A stretch of 37,403 nt of DNA from Sedimentisphaerales bacterium (GTDB lineage: Bacteria > Planctomycetota > Phycisphaerae > Sedimentisphaerales > SG8-4): positions 1 to 37,403 of the forward strand of contig JAFGJR010000019.1 in assembly GCA_016928975.1 (NCBI GenBank). The letters run 5' to 3'. This document shows positions 7,611 through 15,522 of this stretch, one piece after another. The notes below the pieces were generated by a model, which saw only the letters and a program-made list of their open reading frames with translations, ran no database searches and had not been told where the DNA came from. The number at the start of each line of letters is the position of its first letter. Within the stretch, counting starts at the first letter, position 1. The translations under genes were made by a program, and so were the position numbers.

Positions 7611-7817
7611 CTACGCGCAGTAGTCAATCGAATGAGACTGGCTGTCGCCTGAGTCCCCGTCATTCTGCTCTGGCTCGTCCTGCCCGGCCGGCTCGCGCTT
7701 GCCGATGGCGGCGCGATGGCGACGCTTGCGTTCCTCGCGGTCCTTGGCCGGAGTCAGGCTCGGGACACTGTTCAGGTGCTCCACGGGAGGTATGAAGTTG
7801 AAATCAGATTCCGCCAT
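7611..7817 (-). CDS. Small hypothetical protein coupled to fliA
   Basis: 68 residues, ATG at 7817 with TGGAG about 10 bases upstream, starting 14 bases before the fliA stop. The sequence opens MAESDFNFIPPVEHLNSVPS and is then strongly basic and acidic (KDREERKRRHRAA, DEPEQNDGDSGD), probably disordered. I recognise no family. The overlap with fliA and the typical spacing support a real gene. It could be a small partner of FliA or of the export apparatus, but nothing in the sequence proves it. Confidence 0.55.
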   Translation of the reverse strand: MAESDFNFIPPVEHLNSVPSLTPAKDREERKRRHRAAIGKREPAGQDEPEQNDGDSGDSQSHSIDYCA

Positions 7818-8625
7818 CTTTCCATTGCTCCAATTTCACAGAGAGGCTGAATAGTGCACTCGCGTGCAATTGACTGACGCGGGATTCCGTGATGTCAAGC
7901 ACGTTGGCGATCTGCTTCATGGTCAACTGCTGATGATAATACAACACGATCACTTGCAGCCTCCGTTTATCGAGTTCCTGCATGGCCTTGGTCAGCCTCT
8001 CGATCAGTTCGGTCCTCTCGAGCCTGCCGTCCGGAGTGGCAGCATCCACTGCCAGAAGCTCGCCCAGCGCTGGCTGCTCTCCGGCGAACCCGTCGATGGA
8101 CACGAAGTGCTGGGCCCTGGCGTTTTCAAACAGCTCGTACACGTCCTCCACCGGGATATTCAGCCTGCGGGCCAGCTCCTCATCCGTAGGCAGGCTGCCC
8201 GTCTCCTCGGCGATCTTGCGGCTGAGTTCCAGGGCCTGGTGCACCTGCTTGCTGACGCCCGAGGGCAGCAGAGAAGCCCTGCGCAACTCGTCGAGCACTG
8301 CCCCTTTGATCCGGATATAGGCATAGGTTTTGAACTCCGCCTGGCGAGAGGCATCGAAGTCCCGTGCTGCCTTGAGCAACCCGATGGTCCCGGCCGAGAC
8401 CAGGTCGTCCATGGACAAGGGCGGTCGGATGTAGCTGACCGCGCGACGCGCAATCCTGCGGACCATCGGCAGGAGGCTGAGAATCTCCTCGTCGCCAATG
8501 CGCCGGTTCTTGTGACCTTGGTAGGTGCGAGCCGCCACCGCCTTCAAATGCCCGCTGTGGTCAGCCTCGTGCTCCAGCGTGGCTTCGCCCGTTGTCTCAA
8601 ACGCACTGTCAGCTCTGGCCTTCAC
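7804..8625 (-). CDS. fliA: RNA polymerase sigma factor for flagellar operons (sigma-28)
   Basis: 273 residues from GTG at 8625, with TAAGGAA about 8 bases upstream. FliA directs RNA polymerase to late flagellar promoters. Region 2 spans about 48-112 (LPMVRRIARRAVSYIRPPLS, MDDLVSAGTIGLLKAARDFD, FKTYAYIRIKGAVLDELR), region 3 about 120-170 (GVSKQVHQALELSRKIAEET), and region 4 about 205-262 (LDKRRLQVIVLYYHQQLTMK, IANVLDITESRVSQLHASAL). The N-terminal 40 residues are longer than in E. coli FliA (239 aa); a later start is possible. It overlaps both the preceding small membrane protein gene and the following 68-aa gene. An FlgM-like gene ends the same operon. Confidence 0.92.
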   Translation of the reverse strand: MKARADSAFETTGEATLEHEADHSGHLKAVAARTYQGHKNRRIGDEEILSLLPMVRRIARRAVSYIRPPLSMDDLVSAGTIGLLKAARDFDASRQAEFKTYAYIRIKGAVLDELRRASLLPSGVSKQVHQALELSRKIAEETGSLPTDEELARRLNIPVEDVYELFENARAQHFVSIDGFAGEQPALGELLAVDAATPDGRLERTELIERLTKAMQELDKRRLQVIVLYYHQQLTMKQIANVLDITESRVSQLHASALFSLSVKLEQWKDGGI

Positions 8626-8845
8626 TGCCGCGTTCCTTACCGACCTGTCTGTCAGCGATTGCCTGTATCAGAATAGTGTTGATGGCCCGCACGGCAACAC
8701 CGGCCGCCAAGTAGACGACCACCGCCGCCAGCAACGCCCTCTCGCAGCACGACCATGGCGAAAGGCCGCCGATGGAGCCGATGATCGCCACCGCAAAGAT
8801 GCAGATCACGGCGCTGCTCACCGCGATGGACCGCGCGTGCAGCAT
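8609..8845 (-). CDS. Small two-helix membrane protein between flhA and fliA
   Basis: 78 residues if it starts at the ATG at 8845, which has AGGAG at 7-base spacing; an ATG at 8851 would have only 1 base of spacing. Two hydrophobic segments are visible: IAVSSAVICIFAVAIIGSIG and ALLAAVVVYLAAGVAVRAI, then a charged tail (ADRQVGKERGSEGQS). It is probably an inner-membrane hairpin protein. Many flagellar clusters carry flhF and flhG at this place; neither is here. The gene overlaps the fliA start by 17 bases, so it is co-expressed. No family recognised; FliO-like small membrane assembly factors are one possibility but there is no sequence support. Confidence 0.6.
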   Translation of the reverse strand: MLHARSIAVSSAVICIFAVAIIGSIGGLSPWSCCERALLAAVVVYLAAGVAVRAINTILIQAIADRQVGKERGSEGQS

Positions 8846-8901
8846 AATCATTCTCCTCGTCGCCTACTGGTCGCTGTCTCTGATAGGATACTCATACCGT
8901 G

Positions 8902-11055
8902 TCATACTCCTGCGGCGGCGGGGACAAGTTGTTCCCGCCCGTTTGCCATCTCGATCTCGTCCTGTTGCACGGAGACCGTTTCCACTGGCTCGACCTCGGT
9001 GCCGAGGACGATCTCGTCATAGGCCAACACGGACAACATCGGGAGTGTACGGCCCAGCATCTGGGCCAGCGGCGCCCGCAGCCGGGCGTCACACAGCAGG
9101 ACGAGCTTGTCCTTGCTCTGGTCCATGGCGGTCTTCCACGCCGCCGCGACCTTGCGGTTCAATTCAAGGGCGGCTTCCGCCGGCAGGCCGAGGATCAGCT
9201 CGCCATTGTCCTGGCGAAGGGCCGTGACCATGCGATGCTCGAACGCCGGATCGAGCGTGATCGAGGAGATCTTGCCGGCCTCGTCCTTGTACTGCTCGGT
9301 GATCGTTCGGCTCAGCGCCTTTCGGACCATTTCCGTCAGCATGACCGGGTTCTTGGTCTTCGGGGCGTTCTCGGCCAGGGCCTCCAGAATTGCAGTCAGC
9401 TCCCGAATCGCAATTCCGCTGCGCAGCAGGTTCTTCAAGACTCGCTGAAGCAGGCCGATGGAGATCGGGCTCTCCGTCCCGATCATCTCCCCGACGAGAG
9501 AGGGCTGGCTCTTGCGGAGCCGATCGACGAGGAGCTGGACATCCTCGCGAGTGAGCAACTCGTCGGCATGTCTCTTGAGGGTCTCCGACAGATGGGTGAT
9601 GAAGACGGATTCGGGGTCGATGACCGTATAGCCGTCCAGTTCCGCCGTCTCCTTCTTGTTGGCGGCGATCCACAGTGCCGGCAGGCCGTACACCGGCTCG
9701 GTCGTCTTGATCCCATCGATCTTACGCTGCGCGAGGCCCGAATCCATGGCCAGGAACATGTCCGGCTCCAGCGACCCCTTGGCCACAGGTATCTCACTGA
9801 GCCGGATCTCATAGGCATTCGGCTCGATATTCAGATCGTCGCGCAGCCGGACCAGCGGAACGACAACGCCGAGCTGTTGCGCGAACTGCCTTCTCAATGC
9901 GCCGATCCGGTCGAAGATCGTGTTCGTCTTGCGCGGATCGACCATGCCGATCAGGCGCACGCCCACGTGGACGGAGATTCGGTCCATGTCGAGCAGCTCT
10001 TCCACGGGCTCCTTTTCGGTCTTCTTCTTCGGAGCAGGGGCTGACTTCGCCTGTGCCTTCTCCGTTTTGGCGGTCATCCTTCCGATCAGGGCGGTACCAG
10101 CGGCGAGCATGAGGAACTGGACCTTGGGCATGCCCGGCACGAAGGCCATCGCGGCGATGATGCACGCGGCCGTCATCAACGGTTGGGCGGTCCGCAGGAA
10201 CTGCCGGGCGAGGTCTTGGCTGACGCTATGACTGGAGGAGATCTTGGTCACGAGAAAGCCGGAGCTGACGGAGATGATCACGGAGGGGATCTGGCTGACC
10301 AGGCCGTCGCCGATGGACAAGATCGAATAGGTGTTGACAGCGGTCGTGACCGTCATGCCGCGGACACAACCCATGGCGATGCCGCCGACCAGGTTGACGG
10401 CCGTGATGATCAGGCTGGCCTTGGCATCGCCCCGGATGAATTTGCTGGCCCCGTCCATAGCGCCGTAGAACTCGCTTTCCTTGACGATCTTGGCGCGGCG
10501 CTCGTTGGCCTGCGTCTCGGTGATCGTCCCGGCGTTGAGATCGGCATCGATCGCCATCTGCTTGCCCGGCATGGCGTCCAGGGTGAATCTCGCTGCCACT
10601 TCACTGATTCGCTCGGCGCCTTTGGTGATCACGATGAACTGAATGATCACCAGGATAAGGAAGATCACCAGACCGACGACGAGACTTCCGCCGGCGACGA
10701 ACTCCCCGAACGTCTGGATGATCCTGCCGGCGTTGCCCTGTAGGAGGATCAGTCGCGTCGAGGCCACGTTCAGGGAGAGTCGAAAGAGCGTCGCAAACAG
10801 CAGCATGGACGGGAAAGTGGACAGCTCCAGCGATTCCCGCGAGGACAACGTGATGATGAGCACGGCGATGGCCATGGAGATGCTGCACGCCAGCAGCATG
10901 TCCAGCAGGGCCGTCGGCAGGGGGATGATCAGGGTGGCCAGAATGGCAACCAGCCCCATCGCCAGCACAACATTGCTGTACGAGCCAAATGGGGTGCTGA
11001 GCAGCCCGTCGTTGGCGACCGGCAAACTGGATGTCATCGCCTGATCAGAAGCCAT
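8902..11055 (-). CDS. flhA: Flagellar export gate protein FlhA
   Basis: 717 residues, close to the usual 690-700; ATG at 11055 with AGGAG just upstream. FlhA forms the nonameric ring of the flagellar type III export gate. The N-terminal half has about eight membrane helices (SNVVLAMGLVAILATLIIPL onward), the family signature around YGAMDGASKFIRGDAKASLI, and the loop motif RFTLDAMPGKQMAIDADLNA with ERRAKIVKE. A Lys/Pro linker (APAPKKKTEKEPVEELLDMD) joins the cytoplasmic domain that docks chaperone-substrate complexes. It follows fliN and precedes the small membrane gene. The partner gate genes fliP, fliQ, fliR and flhB are not in the window. Confidence 0.97.
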   Translation of the reverse strand: MASDQAMTSSLPVANDGLLSTPFGSYSNVVLAMGLVAILATLIIPLPTALLDMLLACSISMAIAVLIITLSSRESLELSTFPSMLLFATLFRLSLNVASTRLILLQGNAGRIIQTFGEFVAGGSLVVGLVIFLILVIIQFIVITKGAERISEVAARFTLDAMPGKQMAIDADLNAGTITETQANERRAKIVKESEFYGAMDGASKFIRGDAKASLIITAVNLVGGIAMGCVRGMTVTTAVNTYSILSIGDGLVSQIPSVIISVSSGFLVTKISSSHSVSQDLARQFLRTAQPLMTAACIIAAMAFVPGMPKVQFLMLAAGTALIGRMTAKTEKAQAKSAPAPKKKTEKEPVEELLDMDRISVHVGVRLIGMVDPRKTNTIFDRIGALRRQFAQQLGVVVPLVRLRDDLNIEPNAYEIRLSEIPVAKGSLEPDMFLAMDSGLAQRKIDGIKTTEPVYGLPALWIAANKKETAELDGYTVIDPESVFITHLSETLKRHADELLTREDVQLLVDRLRKSQPSLVGEMIGTESPISIGLLQRVLKNLLRSGIAIRELTAILEALAENAPKTKNPVMLTEMVRKALSRTITEQYKDEAGKISSITLDPAFEHRMVTALRQDNGELILGLPAEAALELNRKVAAAWKTAMDQSKDKLVLLCDARLRAPLAQMLGRTLPMLSVLAYDEIVLGTEVEPVETVSVQQDEIEMANGREQLVPAAAGV

Positions 11056-11108
11056 AATCTCCTGGGGTGAGCGTGCAATCTGTCGGACTCATCGGACATC
11101 GTAGCGAC

Positions 11109-11504
11109 CTATGCCGGACTGCCTGTGGCGCCGGCCTTGACGATCTGTGTAATGCGCACCGCGAAGCGGTCGTCCACCACAACCACCTCCGCCTCGGCGA
11201 ACTTGGACTCCTTGAGAAACAGCTCCGCCGGCGCCTCGATAGGTTTGTCGAGCTTCAGGACAGAGCCGGGTCCAATCTGCAAGAGCCGCCGGACGGGGAT
11301 GCGCGTCGCGCCGAGCACGACGGACACCGGGACGTCCATGTCGAGCAGGATGTCAATCTGTCCGCCGGACCCGGCCGGGGCATCCTGCGGCGCCTCCGGA
11401 AACTCCACCGGGTGAGCCTGTGTGGCATTCCCGTCGCCGGCAGAAGCCACATCCTCAGTCTGTTGCGTCTCGTTGTCGATCGGAGCCTGTGCCACTTCGG
11501 CCAT
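11109..11504 (-). CDS. fliN: Flagellar motor switch protein FliN
   Basis: 131 residues; ATG at 11504 with AGGA about 9 bases upstream. The C-terminal SpoA/FliN domain spans about residues 48-125: QIDILLDMDVPVSVVLGATR, IPVRRLLQIGPGSVLKLDKP, AELFLKESKFAEAEVVVVDD and RFAVRITQIV, all standard. The N-terminal 45 residues are acidic and Pro/Ala-rich, as is common. FliN forms the lower C-ring with FliM and helps switching and export. It follows fliM by 22 bases. Confidence 0.95.
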   Translation of the reverse strand: MAEVAQAPIDNETQQTEDVASAGDGNATQAHPVEFPEAPQDAPAGSGGQIDILLDMDVPVSVVLGATRIPVRRLLQIGPGSVLKLDKPIEAPAELFLKESKFAEAEVVVVDDRFAVRITQIVKAGATGSPA

Positions 11505-11526
11505 AATCGCCTGTCCTTTCGCCTGC

Positions 11527-12516
11527 TTATCTTGCTGCCATCTTCGTTGTCTTTTGCGCGGGATTGAGCATGGATTGCGTCACCACCACGGCGCGTCGCG
11601 TTGCGGACCGGGCGATATGCCCGCGGAAGAGGACCCGGTTGTCGACAAGCAATTCGACGGGCTCATCCAGGGGCTTGTCCAGCAGAAAGATGTCCTCTTC
11701 TTCCAGTCCAAGCAGCTCTCCGAAGTCGAGTGTCGTGCAGGCCAGCCGCCCGACGATCGTGACCGGCATCTGCTGCACGTGTTCCAGCAACGTGCGCGAC
11801 GACTCGTCCGGCGAGACCTGTTGTATTGCCTGGCGGCCCTTGCCCACGAGAAGGGCCAGCAGCTCGCAGGGCAACAGAAACAGCACCTCGTCCTTCTCGT
11901 CCGACTCACCGCCTGTGATGGAGAAGACGATCATGCAGATCTCCTGCGCCGGCTCGAACGGTACAGACGGATTGTCCTTGAGGAGGTGGTCGCCCGGACA
12001 CAGTTGCGCATGGGCCTGCAGCGCCGACAAGAAGGCGTCCGCCACCGCCGTGACCACATCGATCAGGAGCGATTCCTCCAATGAGGAAAGGGCCCGATTC
12101 GTGCCGGCGGCCGAACCTGAATCGCCAAGCAAGTGTGTGACCCACTTCAGGGCGGTTTCGGCCGTGATGCTCAGGAAGCCGGAGGCTTTGTCCTGGTCCG
12201 CGCCGAACGTCAGGTAGTACCGGCTCTGAGCGATTCCGAGGTCCTGCAAAGAGCCGGCGAAATGTTGTGCGATCGAAGCCGGGGAGACGGTCATCTCCCG
12301 GTTGAAGTACCGCCCGAGTCCGGCGGCAATGACGGCGGCGATCTGGCTCATGACCGCCGCGAGCCGGTTGTACTGCTCCTCGCTGAAATAGCGAGGACTG
12401 TGCCAGTCGTATTTCGTTGCCTGCACGGACGCCTCTGCGGCAGGGCTCGACCCCACAGCCTGCAAGAGCCGGCGCGAGTTGGCGTGGTTCAGATGCGTGG
12501 CAGACAGGCGGCTCAT
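11527..12516 (-). CDS. fliM: Flagellar motor switch protein FliM (divergent)
   Basis: 329 residues; its ATG overlaps the fliL stop by 4 bases. FliM forms the C-ring wall, binds CheY-P through its extreme N-terminus and FliN through its C-terminal SpoA domain. Here the C-terminal domain is clear (LLEHVQQMPVTIVGRLACTT, LDFGELLGLEEEDIFLLDKP, PVELLVDNRVLFRGHIARS). The middle CheC-like domain is recognisable but divergent, with LLGDSGSAAG near the usual LFGGxG position. The N-terminus reads MSRLSATHLNHANSRRLLQA and lacks the normal LSQxEIDALL CheY-binding motif. A FliY-type or other SpoA protein is less likely given the size and the fliL-fliM-fliN order. Confidence 0.88.
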   Translation of the reverse strand: MSRLSATHLNHANSRRLLQAVGSSPAAEASVQATKYDWHSPRYFSEEQYNRLAAVMSQIAAVIAAGLGRYFNREMTVSPASIAQHFAGSLQDLGIAQSRYYLTFGADQDKASGFLSITAETALKWVTHLLGDSGSAAGTNRALSSLEESLLIDVVTAVADAFLSALQAHAQLCPGDHLLKDNPSVPFEPAQEICMIVFSITGGESDEKDEVLFLLPCELLALLVGKGRQAIQQVSPDESSRTLLEHVQQMPVTIVGRLACTTLDFGELLGLEEEDIFLLDKPLDEPVELLVDNRVLFRGHIARSATRRAVVVTQSMLNPAQKTTKMAAR

Positions 12517-13091
12517 TGGATCGACAACTCCTTGAACAGCACGTTGACGATCTGCGGCTTGTCGTTGGGGAACAGCCCCTGGTTCAATGCGTCCGTCATC
12601 TGTGTTTGCACCTGCCGAAGGTTCTTCTCCCCCCGGATACCCTCCAGGGTCTGGTTGGACAGGTACAAGGTCAGCCAGTGCTTCAGAAGCGGCTTCTTCT
12701 GGTCCAGGAGTTCCTTCCCTGCGGTCGCCTCCACGTCGTTGCTGACTTCAAGGGTCAAGGCCACACGAACGTATCGCGTCACCCCCGGCTCGTTCAGGTT
12801 GGCGACGATCGGCTCGATATCGTAGAACCAGGGCTCGCCTTTCTCCGATCGCGGCTTGGATTTCTCGTGTGCGCCTGCCACATGGCGCGCCGGCTCGGCG
12901 GCGGAAGCTGTCTGGGCCTTGCCCCGGGTCCCGAACATCCGGCCGACGAGAAAACCACCGGCAGTACAGACCACGACCGCCAGGGCGGTGATCAACCACG
13001 GCATGATTTTGCCTTGCACCGCCTTCGGCAGCGGGGCCTCCGCCTGCGGGGCGCTGCCTTGCTCTTGCGTGACATTCGGTTCATCCGCCAT
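12513..13091 (-). CDS. fliL: Flagellar basal body-associated protein FliL
   Basis: 192 residues; ATG at 13091 with GGAG 7 bases upstream. There is one membrane helix (MPWLITALAVVVCTAGGFLVG) after a short cytoplasmic N-terminus, then a linker and the periplasmic FliL domain (about residues 85-192): EPIVANLNEPGVTRYVRVAL, TLEVSNDVEATAGKELLDQK, LYLSNQTLEGIRGEKNLRQV. FliL surrounds the stator and supports motor torque. The order fliL-fliM-fliN is standard. The 4-base ATGA overlap with fliM implies coupled translation. Confidence 0.9.
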   Translation of the reverse strand: MADEPNVTQEQGSAPQAEAPLPKAVQGKIMPWLITALAVVVCTAGGFLVGRMFGTRGKAQTASAAEPARHVAGAHEKSKPRSEKGEPWFYDIEPIVANLNEPGVTRYVRVALTLEVSNDVEATAGKELLDQKKPLLKHWLTLYLSNQTLEGIRGEKNLRQVQTQMTDALNQGLFPNDKPQIVNVLFKELSIQ

Positions 13092-13130
13092 TCGACTTCT
13101 CCACGATCCGGACGCTCTGCTATCCTTCTG

Positions 13131-14630
13131 TTACGGCACCGCCTGAAGACACTGTTGCCCGCGATACCGCCGCACTTTCTCGCGCAGCGTGCGGTCGCTG
13201 ATGCCAAGGACCTTCGCGGCCTTCGTCTGGTTCCCGGAGGTCTGGCGAAGCGTCTCCAGGATCGCCTGCCGCTCCAGATCCGCGAGAGGTCGGCCTCCGA
13301 TGGGGCCGTGTCTCATGTCCATATTCCTGTCCTGGCTTGCGGGATGCTGGCTCGGGCCGGACTGCGTCAGCGGCTGCAACTCGTCGAAAAGCCAGGAGAC
13401 GTCCGCCAGCGACAACACCGGCCCGACGCCGAGAATGAGCGAGGTCAGCACGACGTTTCGCAACTGACGGACGTTGCCGGGCCAGGGATGCTTCGCGAAG
13501 ATGCCCATCATCACGGGATCGAGCTCCGTGACATGCCGTTGGGCCTCCCGAGCAGAGAGGTTGACGAAGTGCCACACGAGCTCCGGCAGATCCTCCCTAC
13601 GCTCGCGAAGCGGCGCCAGGACGATCCGGGCCGTGCTCAGGCGGTAGTACAGGTCGGCGCGGAAGCGGCCGGCCTGGACCTCCTGGACGAGGTCCCGGTT
13701 CGTTGTGCTGATGACGCGGACGTTGACCTTGACGTTCTCATTGCCGCCGACGCGCTCGAACTCCTGTTGCTCCAGAATGCGCAGGAGCTTCGCCTGGAAG
13801 TGGACCGGTGTCTCGCTGATCTCATCGAGCAGGAGCGTTCCGCCGTGCGCCATCTCGAAGCGGCCTTTGCGCTGCGTGTACGCGCCGGTGAAGGCACCCT
13901 TCTCATGCCCGAACAGCTCGCTCTCGAGCAGCGTGTCGCTGAGCGCCGCGCAGTTGACTCGCACGAAGGGCCCGAGCGACCGGCGGCTCTTGTGATGGAC
14001 CAGCAGGGCGATGAGCTCCTTACCCGTGCCGCTCTCTCCGCTGACCAGGACAGGCACGGACGTGGGCGCGATCCGCTCCGCCAGCGCGATGGTCCGCATC
14101 AGTCTGGGACTGCGTCCGACAATGCGGTAGAGGCAACGGTCCGCCTCGTGCCCGCAGGCGCCGGTCGCCACCGGGCGGCTCGGGAGCGAAGCGTGGAGCG
14201 CCGCCTCGACATCCTGTTGGTGGAGCGGCTTGAGCAGGAAATCGCAGCAGCCGGCACGCACGGCACGCACCGCCGCCCGGGTGCCGCAGTGGAGCAGATC
14301 TGCCTCGGTGCGTTCCGTTCGAGAACGAGCCATCACGATCAGGGGCATTTCGGGCGTGCGAGATCTGATTTCATGGAGGAGCTCGAGGCAGCTCGACTGG
14401 GCGGAGCCCTCTTCGAGCTGGGTGCTGATAAAAGCGAGATCGTAGTCGTTCCTGTCCATCGCCTCGAGGACGGCCCGGCGGTCTGCGGCCAGTTGCGCAC
14501 CGATGCCTTTACGGGCCAGCAACTCAAGCAACAGCCGAATCGCCTCGGGATCATCATCGACGATCAGCACCGTGGCGCTGTCCGGCTGCGGCTGACTTCG
14601 GTTCCTGTTTTCCACGACGGTCCTGCTCAC
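13131..14630 (-). CDS. Sigma-54-dependent activator with degenerate receiver domain
   Basis: 499 residues from a GTG with GGAG 9 bases upstream. Domains: receiver-like 20-148, AAA+ 168-395, FIS-type helix-turn-helix 450-490. The AAA+ part is complete: Walker A GESGTGKE (198-205), the sigma-54-contact loop GAFTGA (245-250) and Walker B GTLLLDE (264-270), so it should open sigma-54 promoters. The receiver keeps the acidic cluster DDD (25-27) and Lys134, but the phospho-acceptor Asp is Ser69 in DYDLAFISTQL, so normal phosphorylation looks impossible. No histidine kinase gene is nearby. It resembles FleQ/FlrA/FlrC-type flagellar regulators. It is the third gene of the operon, between the TPR protein and fliL. 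Confidence 0.9.
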   Translation of the reverse strand: MSRTVVENRNRSQPQPDSATVLIVDDDPEAIRLLLELLARKGIGAQLAADRRAVLEAMDRNDYDLAFISTQLEEGSAQSSCLELLHEIRSRTPEMPLIVMARSRTERTEADLLHCGTRAAVRAVRAGCCDFLLKPLHQQDVEAALHASLPSRPVATGACGHEADRCLYRIVGRSPRLMRTIALAERIAPTSVPVLVSGESGTGKELIALLVHHKSRRSLGPFVRVNCAALSDTLLESELFGHEKGAFTGAYTQRKGRFEMAHGGTLLLDEISETPVHFQAKLLRILEQQEFERVGGNENVKVNVRVISTTNRDLVQEVQAGRFRADLYYRLSTARIVLAPLRERREDLPELVWHFVNLSAREAQRHVTELDPVMMGIFAKHPWPGNVRQLRNVVLTSLILGVGPVLSLADVSWLFDELQPLTQSGPSQHPASQDRNMDMRHGPIGGRPLADLERQAILETLRQTSGNQTKAAKVLGISDRTLREKVRRYRGQQCLQAVP

Positions 14631-14654
14631 AATTCATGTCTCCGATCAGACGGA

Positions 14655-15518
14655 TCAAGGCTGGGATCTCGGTGACGCGGCGACCTGTCTGGCCGGCGGC
14701 GTCTCCTGCCCGGCGACCCACTGACGAGGCTGCACCTGCTCGTACCAGGTAATGAGCTGGCTGTGCGCCTTCGCCAGGTCCACCCACGGGCAATCCGGAT
14801 GCTCCGCCACCAGCCTGGCGTACATGTCCCGGGCCTGTGCCGGGTCCGTGTCGCGCAGGCAGTTGCCGAGCTGTAGCAGAATCCAGGCCCGGTCTGCCTG
14901 CGCTGCGGCGGTGTTGTTGACCGTTGCCTCGAGAGCCTTGCGGTAGAGGACCGCCGCCTCGGGAAGTCTGCCGGTCAGGTACAACAACTCCGCCAGCTCC
15001 AGGGGATCGCTCGCCTGGTTCGGGTCGGCGATCAGATGCTTGAGGGCCTCGGCCGCCCTGGGGGAGAGCGGCTCTTCGGGCGTGACAGGCGACGCGGCGG
15101 GAGACGGCACGGGCTTGTGTCTCGCCATCCCCTCATCACGTGCGGCATCGAGCCTTCTCTCGACCGGTTCGGGAGCGGCGAACGGGGCAGCAGCGGCCGG
15201 CAACTCTTTGGCCTCGAATTTCATCGACCGGATCCTGCGGACCAGCTCGTTCAGGGCGATCTGAGTCTCTACATCGTCGGTTCGCTCGGGCGCCAACACC
15301 CGGTTGCGCCAGAGTTGTCGAGTGATGGCGCCCTGAGTCGGACGCTGTATCTCGGCCGCCTTGCTGCTGTGGGTCCTCATGATCCGGCTGAGAACGGTGG
15401 CCAGACCGGAGGAGTCGTTGGGCTCGGCCTGCGGATTCGTCGCCGCCTTGCTCGTCATCGTCCATAGCACGAGCAAGAGCAACATCCGCGTTCGTCCCGG
15501 TTGGCTTGTCAGCGTCAT
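14655..15518 (-). CDS. Secreted TPR protein of the flagellar operon
   Basis: 287 residues; ATG at 15518 with GGAG 7 bases upstream and only 4 bases after the previous stop. A likely signal peptide (RMLLLLVLWTMTSKAA) is followed by a charged linker with Ala/Pro-rich stretches. The C-terminal third is TPR-like: DPLELAELLYLTGRLPEAAV, LYRKALEATVNNTAAAQADR, AWILLQLGNCLRDTDPAQAR, DMYARLVAEHPDCPWVDLAK. It probably works in the periplasm as a protein-binding scaffold beside the preceding membrane TPR protein. No named flagellar family fits; an analogue of accessory motor scaffolds is possible but unproven. Confidence 0.7.
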   Translation of the reverse strand: MTLTSQPGRTRMLLLLVLWTMTSKAATNPQAEPNDSSGLATVLSRIMRTHSSKAAEIQRPTQGAITRQLWRNRVLAPERTDDVETQIALNELVRRIRSMKFEAKELPAAAAPFAAPEPVERRLDAARDEGMARHKPVPSPAASPVTPEEPLSPRAAEALKHLIADPNQASDPLELAELLYLTGRLPEAAVLYRKALEATVNNTAAAQADRAWILLQLGNCLRDTDPAQARDMYARLVAEHPDCPWVDLAKAHSQLITWYEQVQPRQWVAGQETPPARQVAASPRSQP

Positions 15519-15522
15519 CTTC

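Noticed and set aside
12417..14675. 752-codon open frame on the plus strand opposite fliL and the activator
   Set aside because: Antisense shadow typical of high-G+C DNA; no domain signal, and the minus-strand genes there are unmistakable.
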